Both the position numbers and the translations under genes were made by a program. From positions 1-13,654 of the forward strand of contig CALIWR010000025.1 of assembly GCA_938046585.1 (NCBI GenBank): a stretch of DNA of 13,654 nt, in the 5' to 3' direction. Positions 1 through 6,555 of this stretch are shown piece by piece. Source of the stretch: an uncultured Propionibacteriaceae bacterium (GTDB lineage Bacteria > Actinomycetota > Actinomycetes > Propionibacteriales > Propionibacteriaceae). The notes under the pieces are model-generated. The model did no database searches, was not told where the DNA came from, and saw nothing but the letters and a program-made list of their open reading frames with translations. How positions within the stretch are numbered: the stretch's first letter is position 1; each line of letters begins with the position of its first letter.

Positions 1-1
1 A

Positions 2-52
2 CTAGAACTAGCCCTGAACCTCGCCATCGAGAAACTCATGGGAGGCGAATGA
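2..52 (+). CDS. 3' end of a reading frame entering from upstream, probably the body of the toxin gene
   Basis: Frame 2 is open from the window edge and ends in TGA at 50-52, reading ...ALNLAIEKLMGGE. It is helical and protein-like. If one extra base is assumed between about 44 and 49, this frame joins frame 3 and continues as MGG-NDGQGG-KAAALKG into the toxin domain below, giving a plausible Gly-rich linker. I therefore suspect it is the same gene as the toxin, split by a frameshift. The alternative is a separate upstream gene that ends here and overlaps (ATGA, 49-52) a new start; that start would itself need one more G in the run at 60-65 to stay open. Too little is visible to name a family. 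Confidence 0.4.
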   Translation, partial: LELALNLAIEKLMGGE

Positions 53-98
53 CGGTCAAGGGGGGAAGGCCGCCGCCCTGAAGGGCATCTTCGGGCAC

Positions 99-707
99 AT
101 GCTCGACGAGGTCTTGAAAGTCGCTGAGAAGAGCGGCCGCAAACTCGATGCGGACAAGTTGATCAAGGGGCACGGGAAGAACGTCGCCAAGGCCGATCAT
201 ATTTCCGTGTTCAAAGCCGGCAAGACCAAGAACCTCACCGGCAAGACCGACGAGTACGTCCGGCAGCTGCAACGCCAGATCAACGGCATCAACAACATGA
301 CCGCCGACGAACTCCTCCACAACCTGAACACGGTGAAACGCAAAGGGCTCGCCCAGAAGGAAGCCCGCGAACAGTACAAGGATCACCTGCTAGACAAATA
401 TACAAACGAGTATCGTCTGCAGGGAAAGACCGGGAGGGAAGCAAAGAAACTCGCCGAGGAGAGGGCCAGCAAGGAGATGTCGACCTTGGCAGCGCTGCAT
501 GAGCCTGATATCGTGGCCGGAGGTAAAGACGTGATCGGAGTCAACCCGGATGGACTTCCCAGCATGGGGGATAAATGGGTGAACTCATCGATCGGATCGC
601 AGTGGAAACAGAAAGGCCTGGCAGATAACCTCAAGCGGTATGCCGAGCAGTTGCGGGCCGCCGGTAAGGGCGACCAGCTTCTGAACGTCGACTTCATCCT
701 GGAGTAA
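99..707 (+). CDS. Polymorphic toxin C-terminal domain, Ntox15 (HxxD nuclease) family; 5' part disrupted or outside
   Basis: The last ~170 residues have the Ntox15 layout: a VFKAGKTKNLTGK segment (about 37-49), a helical region with INNMTADELL, then MSTLAALHEPDIVAGGKDV with the HxxD motif at H134-D137, and VNSSIGSQWK (162-170). Ntox15 (PF15604) includes the Agrobacterium T6SS effector Tde1, a DNase whose HxxD motif is needed for toxicity. DNase activity here is inferred. The first ATG in this frame is at 99 and has no Shine-Dalgarno sequence. The frame is open back to position 18 and reads GGKAAALKGIFGH before the ATG, so coding almost certainly starts further upstream in another frame (see 2-52). 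Delivery domains are not visible, so the export route is unknown. It is followed after 4 nt by its probable immunity gene. Confidence 0.8.
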   Translation: MLDEVLKVAEKSGRKLDADKLIKGHGKNVAKADHISVFKAGKTKNLTGKTDEYVRQLQRQINGINNMTADELLHNLNTVKRKGLAQKEAREQYKDHLLDKYTNEYRLQGKTGREAKKLAEERASKEMSTLAALHEPDIVAGGKDVIGVNPDGLPSMGDKWVNSSIGSQWKQKGLADNLKRYAEQLRAAGKGDQLLNVDFILE

Positions 708-711
708 AATC

Positions 712-1374
712 ATGATCAACGACAACGAATGGGCCGAGATCCAGCAAGACCTGGGAGCCCCGATCGCCACCAAGCCCGTGCCGCCGGAACGCTACGACCA
801 ATTCGCCGGGATCTTCCCGCCGCTGCTGTTCCGGTTCTGGCAGACGTACGGCTTCGCCGGCTTCGACCACGGCCGCTACTGGCTATGCGACCCCGTCGAA
901 TGGCAACCCGCCGTCGACGCCTGGACGACAGATCTCAACCTGGTCATGGGCTCCGACACCTGGCACGCCATCACCCGCACCGCCTTCGGCAAATTCAACC
1001 TCTGGGGCGAACGCACCGGCTGCAGCCTCAGCATCCTCCCCGTACACGGACAGATCTACCCCACCGCCGCCTCCATCGACATGATGGGCACGGAACACGC
1101 CCGCAACATTCAGATCGAGACAGCCATCACCGGCTCCATCACCAAAACCGACCTGCTCGGATCCGACGAGAAGCCGCTCTTCAAGCGGGCTCTCAAAGCC
1201 CACGGCCCCGTCGGACCCGACACCATGTATACCTTCGTCCCCGCCTACCACCTCGGCGGACCACTCACCGTTGACCACATCGAGATCGCCGACGCCGTCA
1301 CCCACGTCGTCCTCCTCTCCGAGATCTCCCCCCACACCGTCATGGGCGACATCACCATGAGCTTCCCAGACTGA
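712..1374 (+). CDS. Immunity protein, GAD-like plus DUF1851 (Tdi1-like), for the upstream Ntox15 toxin
   Basis: 220 residues. The N-terminal half (about 15-105) resembles the GAD-like domain: PPERYDQFAGIFPPLLFRFW, then YWLCDPVEW and a W/G-rich segment FGKFNLWGE. The C-terminal half (about 120-215) resembles DUF1851, with KPLFKRALKAHGPVGPDTMYTF and a final region typical of the family. Established knowledge: the Agrobacterium Tde1 DNase (Ntox15) is neutralised by Tdi1, which has the same GAD-like/DUF1851 pair. The order, the 4-nt gap after the toxin stop and the GGAG at the toxin's last codons (SD for ATG 712) support a coupled toxin-immunity operon. A cytoplasmic inhibitor binding the toxin is inferred. 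No signal peptide or membrane segment is visible. Confidence 0.8.
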   Translation: MINDNEWAEIQQDLGAPIATKPVPPERYDQFAGIFPPLLFRFWQTYGFAGFDHGRYWLCDPVEWQPAVDAWTTDLNLVMGSDTWHAITRTAFGKFNLWGERTGCSLSILPVHGQIYPTAASIDMMGTEHARNIQIETAITGSITKTDLLGSDEKPLFKRALKAHGPVGPDTMYTFVPAYHLGGPLTVDHIEIADAVTHVVLLSEISPHTVMGDITMSFPD

Positions 1375-1429
1375 TCAGCCGGGCCGCGCTCTCAGACAGA
1401 CGGATTGCTGCATACGGGAAAACACCCAG

Positions 1430-1608
1430 ATGAATTCGCTACAGGCCGCTGGCACGGACAACCAGCTTCTGAACGTCGGTTTCATCCTGGAGTAAATCAT
1501 GATCACCGAAGAGCAATGGACATACGTACAACGGAAGCTGGGAACACCCACCGCCACCAAACCGGTTCCGCCGGAACGCTACGACCAGTTCGCCGGGATC
1601 TTCGCTGA
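1430..1608 (+). pseudogene. Remnant of a second toxin-tail / immunity-head cassette
   Basis: 1430-1495 in frame 2 encodes LQAAGTDNQLLNVGFILE-stop, matching the toxin C-terminus LRAAGKGDQLLNVDFILE-stop. It is followed, with the same spacing and sequence (CTGGAGTAA..ATG), by 35 codons of a second immunity gene from ATG 1499. Those read MITEEQWTYVQRKLG then TATKPVPPERYDQFAGIF, the latter nearly identical to the intact copy. Identity stops abruptly at about 1606, where unrelated intergenic sequence begins. The first ~15 immunity residues differ from the intact gene, so this came from a related cassette rather than a fresh duplication. Arrays of orphan toxin tips and immunity genes are typical of polymorphic toxin loci. 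Non-functional as it stands. Confidence 0.75.
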
Positions 1609-1763
1609 GCACCCGTCTGGGCCACGAGGGCGGCGGAGCACCCGGCCTGGACGACGAGCGACGAGAAACGCCCAACCCGGCCATGATCGAAAGGGCCTTC
1701 TCGTCGTGAGGAGGAAGACCGGGGCCTCAGCGACGCCGCCAGCCCTTGCGAAGGCAAGGGCGA
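1609..1763 (-). repeat. Structured intergenic repeat, copy 1, 3' of ackA
   Basis: Read on the minus strand directly from the ackA stop, roughly 140 nt (about 1763 down to 1622) align almost end to end with the plus strand at about 11740-11895, which follows the racemase-like gene. Shared blocks include GATCGCCC, GCCTTCGCA, GGGCTGG, GCGTCGCTGAG, CTTCCTCCTCA, GAGAAGG, GTTTCTCG, CTCGTCGTCCAGGCC and GGTGCTCCGC. By eye about three quarters or more of positions match. It contains two stems: GCCCTTGC/GCAAGGGC (1742-1761, 4-nt loop) and CGACGAGAA/TTCTCGTCG (1659-1667 with 1698-1706). Both stems are retained in copy 2 with paired base changes. It probably acts as a 3' UTR, terminator or REP-like element. 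The 1609-1621 edge is unique sequence abutting the broken immunity gene. Confidence 0.8.
1742..1761 (-). terminator. Perfect 8-bp hairpin just after the ackA stop
   Basis: On the transcript strand GCCCTTGC-CTTC-GCAAGGGC starts 2 nt after the ackA stop codon. It is a strong GC-rich stem with a 4-nt loop and no U-tract, so classical intrinsic termination is unproven. It could instead be a 3'-end stabiliser. It is the first helix of the structured repeat. Confidence 0.55.
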
Positions 1764-2960
1764 TCAAACACCGCCATCCAGCACGGCCGCGGTCTGGCGG
1801 GCCATCTCCAGTTCCTCGTTGGTCGGCACCACCACGATGGTGACTGGGGAGCCGGGCTGGCTGATCACCCGCGGCTGCTTGGACCGGACCCCGTTCAGGT
1901 TGTCGTCGAGCAGGAAACCGAGCGGGGCCAGCCGGTCACAGACGGATTCCCGCACGGCGGCGTCGTTCTCGCCGACCCCGGCAGTGAAGACGAGCGCGTC
2001 GACCCCGCCCAGGATCGCCAGGTACTGCCCGATATAGCCGACCAGCCGGTGCACGTAGACCCCGTACGCCAGGGTCGCATCCGGGTCCCCAGCCTCCATC
2101 TTGGCGGCGATGTCGCGCATGTCGGAGGTCCCACCAGTCATCCCGGCCATCCCGGACCGTTTATTGAGCAGAGTGTCGATCTCGTCGATCGACATGCCAC
2201 GTTCGCGCGCAAGAAAAGCGTGCAGGCCCGGATCGACATCGCCGGAGCGGGTCCCCATTACCAGTCCTTGTAGCGGTGTCAGGCCCATAGAGGTGTCGAC
2301 CGCTACCCCGCCCCGGATCGCCGAGATCGATGCCCCATTGCCCAGGTGGCAGATGATCTGGTTGAGATCGTCGAGGTCACGGCCCAGCACCTCAGCGGTT
2401 TTCTTCGACACGTACGCGTGGGAGGTGCCGTGGAATCCGTACTTGCGGATGTGGTGGGTACGGGCCAGTTCGGCGTCGATGGCGTACGTGTACGCCTCGG
2501 TCGGCAATGTCGAGAAAAAGGCGGTGTCAAAAACCGCGACATGCGGCACGTTCGGCAGCACTCGCTGCGCGGCCTCAATGCCAGCGATCCCGGGCGGGTT
2601 ATGCAGCGGCGCCAGCGGCGCCAGCTCCCGTAGCCCGGCGAGTACCTCGTCGTCGATCCGGACCGTCTCGCGGAACTGTTCCCCACCGTGTACGGCTCGG
2701 TGCCCGACCGCGACTACCTCGTCCAGTGACGGGCCGTGGCTACTGAACAGGCTCACCACCAGGCGCAGGGCCTCGTCGTGGTTAGGGATCGGCTGCTCTA
2801 GGCGGTGCGGCTCACCGGCGACGGTGTGTGTGACCAGCCCGTCGGGCAGGCCGATCTTCTCTACCAGGCCGGTCGCGAGGACCGTCTCGGCGTCGACGTC
2901 GATCACCTGGTACTTGATCGAAGAGGAGCCACAGTTCAGCAGCAGGATAGGTCGGGTCAT
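1764..2960 (-). CDS. ackA: Acetate kinase
   Basis: 398 residues, the usual length for AckA. It interconverts acetyl phosphate + ADP and acetate + ATP in the cytoplasm, the ATP-yielding last step of acetate fermentation (and its reversal for acetate uptake). Visible family signatures: the N-terminal LLNCGSSSIKYQVID nucleotide/phosphate motif (residues 7-21), GHRAVHGG (86-93), the catalytic aspartate in VFDTAFF (D145), YGFHGTSHAYV (174-184), HLGNGASI, and the catalytic arginine in MGTRSGD (R238). The C-terminus has the typical TNEELEMARQTAAVL. The start is ATG at 2960 with AAGGAAAT just upstream. It lies 17 nt after the pta stop, so the two are probably cotranscribed, and it ends directly at a structured repeat that may terminate the transcript. 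Confidence 0.98.
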   Translation of the reverse strand: MTRPILLLNCGSSSIKYQVIDVDAETVLATGLVEKIGLPDGLVTHTVAGEPHRLEQPIPNHDEALRLVVSLFSSHGPSLDEVVAVGHRAVHGGEQFRETVRIDDEVLAGLRELAPLAPLHNPPGIAGIEAAQRVLPNVPHVAVFDTAFFSTLPTEAYTYAIDAELARTHHIRKYGFHGTSHAYVSKKTAEVLGRDLDDLNQIICHLGNGASISAIRGGVAVDTSMGLTPLQGLVMGTRSGDVDPGLHAFLARERGMSIDEIDTLLNKRSGMAGMTGGTSDMRDIAAKMEAGDPDATLAYGVYVHRLVGYIGQYLAILGGVDALVFTAGVGENDAAVRESVCDRLAPLGFLLDDNLNGVRSKQPRVISQPGSPVTIVVVPTNEELEMARQTAAVLDGGV

Positions 2961-2977
2961 GGTTATTTCCTTGCGGT

Positions 2978-5068
2978 TCAGTGCTGGGCGAGCGGGGACG
3001 CAGTGCCGGATGGTTCCACCTGCGCCTGGATCGCGGTGATCGCGACGGTGTTGACGATGTCGTCCACGGTCGCGCCGCGGGACAGGTCATTGACCGGCTT
3101 ATTCAGGCCCTGCAATACCGGCCCGATCGCGACCGCGTCGGCCGTACGCTGCACCGCCTTGTAGGTGTTATTGCCGGTATTGAGGTCAGGGAAGATAAAG
3201 ACCGTCGCCCGGCCAGCTACCTCGGAATTGGGGAGCTTGGTCTTGGCCACGCTCGGGTCCATCGCGGCGTCGAACTGGATCGGGCCCTCCACCAGCAGCT
3301 CGGGGGCCCGGCCGCGGACGATCTCGGTCGCCTGCCGAACCTTGTCGACATCAGCCCCAGAACCCGAATCCCCGGTCGAGTAGGACAGCATCGCCACTCG
3401 CGGTTCGATCCCGAAGGCAACTGCGGTCTCGGCCGACGACATCGCAATATCAGCCAACTGCTCCGCAGTCGGATCAGGATTGACAGCGCAGTCACCAAAG
3501 ACTAGAACTCGGTCGGGCAGGCACATCAGGAATGAGCTCGACACCACCGAGACACCGGGCTTGGTCTTGATGAACTCCAGCGATGGGCGGATCGTGTTGG
3601 CGGTCGTATTGACCGCCCCCGACACCATCCCATCGGCCATCCCGAAGTGCACCATCATCGTGCCGATATACGACAGGTCCGCCATCTTGGCGCGAGCCTG
3701 CTCGACGGTGACCCCCTTCTTGGCCCGCAGCCGGGCGTACTCGACCGCGAATCGGTCCAGCAGCTGCGAATCAGTCGGGTCGACGCACTGCGCATCGGAC
3801 AGGTCCAGCCCCAACTGCTCAGCCCGCTGGGTCAGGTCGGCCTGGTTCGCCAGCAGGGTCAGATTGGCCACATTGCGCCGCAGCAGGGTCGCCGCGGCGG
3901 TCAGGATCCGATCGTCGGTGGCCTCGGGCAAGACGATCGTACGTCGATCGGAACGGGCCTTGTCCATCAGCTCGTGCTCGAACCGCAGCGGGGTCCGGAC
4001 CTGGACCCGGCTGGTCCGCATCGCCTCGATCAGCGCCGAGGCGTCAATGTTGTCGCCGAACAGGCTGCGGGCGACCTCGATCTTGCGGGCCGAATCGGTC
4101 ATCGCACCTTCCAGGCGGAACAGCCGCTCGGCAGTGGTGTACGAGCCGAGGTCGGTGGTCCCGATCGGCAGGTCACTGTCGAGGCTGTCAATCAGCCGCA
4201 TGATCGGCGCCGGGAGTTCGTAGCCGCCGACCAGCATCACCCCGGCCAGTGACGGGAAAGCGCCCGAGCGGTGAGCCAGCAGCAGGCCGGGCAGCAGGTC
4301 GATCCGGTCCGAGGCCATAATCACGGTGGCATCCGGGTAGAGCCGTTCGAGCACATTCGGAAGCGTCATCCCGGTCACCATCACGCCCTGGGATTCGTGA
4401 TCGAGCAGGGCATCGGCGCCGCGTAGCAGGGTCGCCCCGGCAGCCTCAAACTGGGCCCGTACGGTCGGGGCGACCAGCAGCCGGTGTTCCGGGATCGCCG
4501 CCACCAACGGGAAACCGTTGCCGGCCAGGGCATCGCGGTAGGCGGGTAGCTGGTCAGGCGCGACCCGTGACGCGATGACCCCGATCGTTTGGACGTGGTG
4601 CTCGCTGATCGTGTCGATGGCATTCTTCGCGGCCCGCAGCACCCCCTCGGGGGTCTTGTCGCTGCCGCGTACCACCAACAGCGTCGGCGCGTCGAGGTGG
4701 GCCGCGACCATCGCGTTATACGAAAGCTCAGTCGAGCCGAGAACGTCGGCGTAGTCGGAGCCCAGAATCACCATCGCCGGGTAGCGTTCGGCGACCGCGG
4801 CGTAGCGGGTAATGATCTGACCCATGGCCTCGTCGAGGTCGCGGTGCAAGGTGGCGTAGGTCACCCCGAAGGCGTCGTCGTAGTCCCCGTTGACCGCTGG
4901 CTGTGAGACCAAGGTCTTCAGGATGCCGTCGCGCCCGTCGGAGCGGATGATGGGGCGGAAAACCCCCACCGAACCCACCTCCCGGGCCAGGGCATCGATC
5001 ACACCGAGGGCGACGGCGGACTTGCCGACCATGCCTTCGGGAGCCATGACATAGACGCTGGTCACCAT
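2978..5068 (-). CDS. pta: Phosphate acetyltransferase, long three-domain form
   Basis: 696 residues from ATG 5068. It converts acetyl-CoA + phosphate into acetyl phosphate + CoA, feeding AckA. Domains in order: an N-terminal BioD-like P-loop domain (about 1-210) beginning VTSVYVMAPEGMVGKSAVALG with a Walker A-like G-x4-GKS; a DRTGG domain (about 215-325); and the catalytic PTA_PTB domain (about 363-690) starting ELMDKARSDRRTIVLPEATDDRIL and containing YSTGDSGSGADVDKV. This is the long regulated class, like E. coli Pta. The frame stays open upstream to 5800, but that part is antisense to the AAA-ATPase gene and lacks family similarity; MVTSVYVMAPEG is the natural N-terminus. The SD is weak (AGGGTGGGC). 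It is transcribed divergently from the AAA-ATPase gene, with ackA immediately downstream. Confidence 0.97.
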   Translation of the reverse strand: MVTSVYVMAPEGMVGKSAVALGVIDALAREVGSVGVFRPIIRSDGRDGILKTLVSQPAVNGDYDDAFGVTYATLHRDLDEAMGQIITRYAAVAERYPAMVILGSDYADVLGSTELSYNAMVAAHLDAPTLLVVRGSDKTPEGVLRAAKNAIDTISEHHVQTIGVIASRVAPDQLPAYRDALAGNGFPLVAAIPEHRLLVAPTVRAQFEAAGATLLRGADALLDHESQGVMVTGMTLPNVLERLYPDATVIMASDRIDLLPGLLLAHRSGAFPSLAGVMLVGGYELPAPIMRLIDSLDSDLPIGTTDLGSYTTAERLFRLEGAMTDSARKIEVARSLFGDNIDASALIEAMRTSRVQVRTPLRFEHELMDKARSDRRTIVLPEATDDRILTAAATLLRRNVANLTLLANQADLTQRAEQLGLDLSDAQCVDPTDSQLLDRFAVEYARLRAKKGVTVEQARAKMADLSYIGTMMVHFGMADGMVSGAVNTTANTIRPSLEFIKTKPGVSVVSSSFLMCLPDRVLVFGDCAVNPDPTAEQLADIAMSSAETAVAFGIEPRVAMLSYSTGDSGSGADVDKVRQATEIVRGRAPELLVEGPIQFDAAMDPSVAKTKLPNSEVAGRATVFIFPDLNTGNNTYKAVQRTADAVAIGPVLQGLNKPVNDLSRGATVDDIVNTVAITAIQAQVEPSGTASPLAQH

Positions 5069-5230
5069 GAAGCCCACCCTAGTGCGGGACGAAGGCTGGG
5101 CTTGGTTACCCTCCCCTTCGCCCCTCATACGCCGAACCTGCCGGCTCTGCGGTCGGGGCGGCAATCTCAGCACCGTCACCGATAGAGTGGCAGCCCACGG
5201 CGATGGGCATGAGCCCTGAGGAGGCGGGAC
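5069..5230. promoter_or_regulatory. Divergent intergenic region between pta and the AAA-ATPase gene
   Basis: This 162-bp region must hold promoters for both directions. Toward the ATPase gene, TAGAGT at 5183-5188 is a possible -10, and GAGGAGG at 5218-5224 is a strong Shine-Dalgarno six bases before ATG 5231. Toward pta, the minus-strand TAGGGT seven bases before the ATG could be a -10 for a leaderless message, but this is weak. An inverted repeat AAGCCCA (5070-5076) / TGGGCTT (5097-5103) overlaps the pta start region and could be an operator. No confident -35 elements seen. Confidence 0.4.
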
Positions 5231-6184
5231 ATGGCGCGGGCGGACCTGCTCTTGGACCTTGTCGAGGCGGAGCGTCGCGGGGATCGTGACCGTTTCCGGG
5301 TACTGGTCGAGTCGGTCATCGCAGAGGAACGGGCCAATCAGCACCATCTCGTCGCTGATCGTCTCTCGGAGCTCATCACGACGACCGGCCAGAATCACAT
5401 ACGAGACGACCACGCGGCAGCGATCCGTGATCTCCTGCAGGAGATCGTCCCAAGTCGTCGTCTGAGCGAGATCGAGTTGGCCCCGGTACCGCGCCGGGTC
5501 GTATTGGAACTGGTGGAGGAACAGAAACGCGCCGACCTGCTTCGCAGCTACGGGATTGAGCCTCGTCACCGGTTGCTGCTGTCCGGGCCACCGGGAAACG
5601 GCAAGACCAGTGTCGCCGAGGCCATCGCGGCTGAACTCATGCTCCCGTTCTATGTCATCCGATACGAGGGTGTCGTGTCGAGTTTTCTCGGAGAAACCGC
5701 CGCTCGGCTGGACAATGCCTTCGACTTCGCCCGGACCCGCCGCTGCGTGTTGTTCTTCGATGAGCTCGACACCATCGCCAAGGAGCGGGCCGATGAACAT
5801 GAGACTGGAGAGATCAAACGGGTCGTCTCAACCCTGCTGCTCCAAATCGACCGTCTCCCGGCCCATGTGATCTTTGTCGGCGCCACAAATCATCATGAGC
5901 TGCTGGACCGCGCCGCGTCGCGTCGGTTCCAGATCCAAGCCGAGCTGGATACACCAAGCCGGGCGCAGGCCACACGATTCTTGGAACGGCTTGCCGCTCG
6001 CCTGGGCGGCGACCTTGGATTCACCCCCCGAACATTAGCAGAGAAACTCGCCGGAGCGAGCTACGCAGAACTGGAGGAGTTCGCCCTGGATGTCCGCCGG
6101 CGGGCTATTCTGGAGATCCCAGAGAACAATCTGCGCCGGATAGTCAAGGAGCGACTTGAGAACAGGCACGGTCAGCAGAGGTGA
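5231..6184 (+). CDS. ietA: AAA+ ATPase of an IetAS-type anti-phage pair
   Basis: 317 residues. The N-terminal ~85 residues are helical and charged, with no recognised fold. An AAA+ module follows: Walker A GPPGNGKT (119-126), Walker B VLFFDELD (173-180), sensor-1 GATN (217-220), an arginine pair in ASRRFQ (231-232), and a small helical lid with GASYAELEEF (275-284). It resembles the FtsH/proteasomal-ATPase-like AAA clade. The next gene, overlapping by 4 nt (GTGA), encodes a large subtilisin-like S8 peptidase. Established knowledge: paired AAA ATPase + S8 peptidase genes form the anti-phage system ietAS (Gao et al. 2020; the peptidase is also written IteS in protein databases). The ATPase probably controls or feeds the peptidase; the mechanism is inference. 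A strong SD (GAGGAGG) supports this start. Confidence 0.85.
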   Translation: MARADLLLDLVEAERRGDRDRFRVLVESVIAEERANQHHLVADRLSELITTTGQNHIRDDHAAAIRDLLQEIVPSRRLSEIELAPVPRRVVLELVEEQKRADLLRSYGIEPRHRLLLSGPPGNGKTSVAEAIAAELMLPFYVIRYEGVVSSFLGETAARLDNAFDFARTRRCVLFFDELDTIAKERADEHETGEIKRVVSTLLLQIDRLPAHVIFVGATNHHELLDRAASRRFQIQAELDTPSRAQATRFLERLAARLGGDLGFTPRTLAEKLAGASYAELEEFALDVRRRAILEIPENNLRRIVKERLENRHGQQR

Positions 6185-6552
6185 GCGCAGCACAAAGACC
6201 TCTCCTGGCGTTCGGCCCACCCGTCATCGGGAATCGGCCTCGGCAGAATAGTCGAAATATGCCACGTCTTCACAGGCCAGGTTCTGTCCGCCAAGGAGAG
6301 CGGCTTTCCCCTCAGTTCCAAGAAATCAAGGCCGCCTTTGATGCCAAGCGTATGCGCCTCGCCGAGAAAACCCCTGATGAGGTAGACCCCGAATTGGTCG
6401 TCGTGTTCGACATAGCAGGCACTGTCAAGGATTTCCAGAACGCCATCGACAAGATCCCCGGATTTGAATTCCTTTCTCAGTCTCTGGGAGACGAGAGCGA
6501 TCCTGATGATGACTTCCATATGGTCAAAGCTGACGTGGGTCGCACACAATAG
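6181..6552 (+). pseudogene. ietS: N-terminal part of the S8 peptidase IetS, ended by an in-frame TAG
   Basis: 123 codons from GTG 6181, which overlaps the ATPase stop as GTGA; CAGAGG lies just upstream. The start RPLLAFGPPVI and the later VVVFDIAGTVKDFQNAIDKIPGFEFLSQ followed by an acidic DDD stretch match my recollection of the N-terminal region of AAA-associated S8 peptidases, which continues straight into ...LYLVMSN and the peptidase. Here the frame meets TAG at 6550-6552 and then continues in the same frame as KVHHSLYLVMSN. So this is the front of one 868-codon gene interrupted by a single amber codon, not a separate small gene. It may be a nonsense mutation, a sequencing error, readthrough, or a genuine split into two chains. 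Confidence 0.8.
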
Positions 6553-6555
6553 AAA

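Noticed and set aside
1499..1843. 114-residue open frame continuing from the broken immunity gene
   Set aside because: Only the first 35 codons resemble a protein; the rest is translated repeat and antisense ackA with low-complexity Arg/Pro.
2101..4252. Several long plus-strand open frames opposite ackA and pta
   Set aside because: They are antisense shadows caused by high GC; the minus-strand proteins match known families over their whole length.
5069..5800. N-terminal extension of the pta frame to 940 residues
   Set aside because: The extra 244 residues are antisense to the AAA-ATPase gene and unlike Pta. The family N-terminus starts at ATG 5068.
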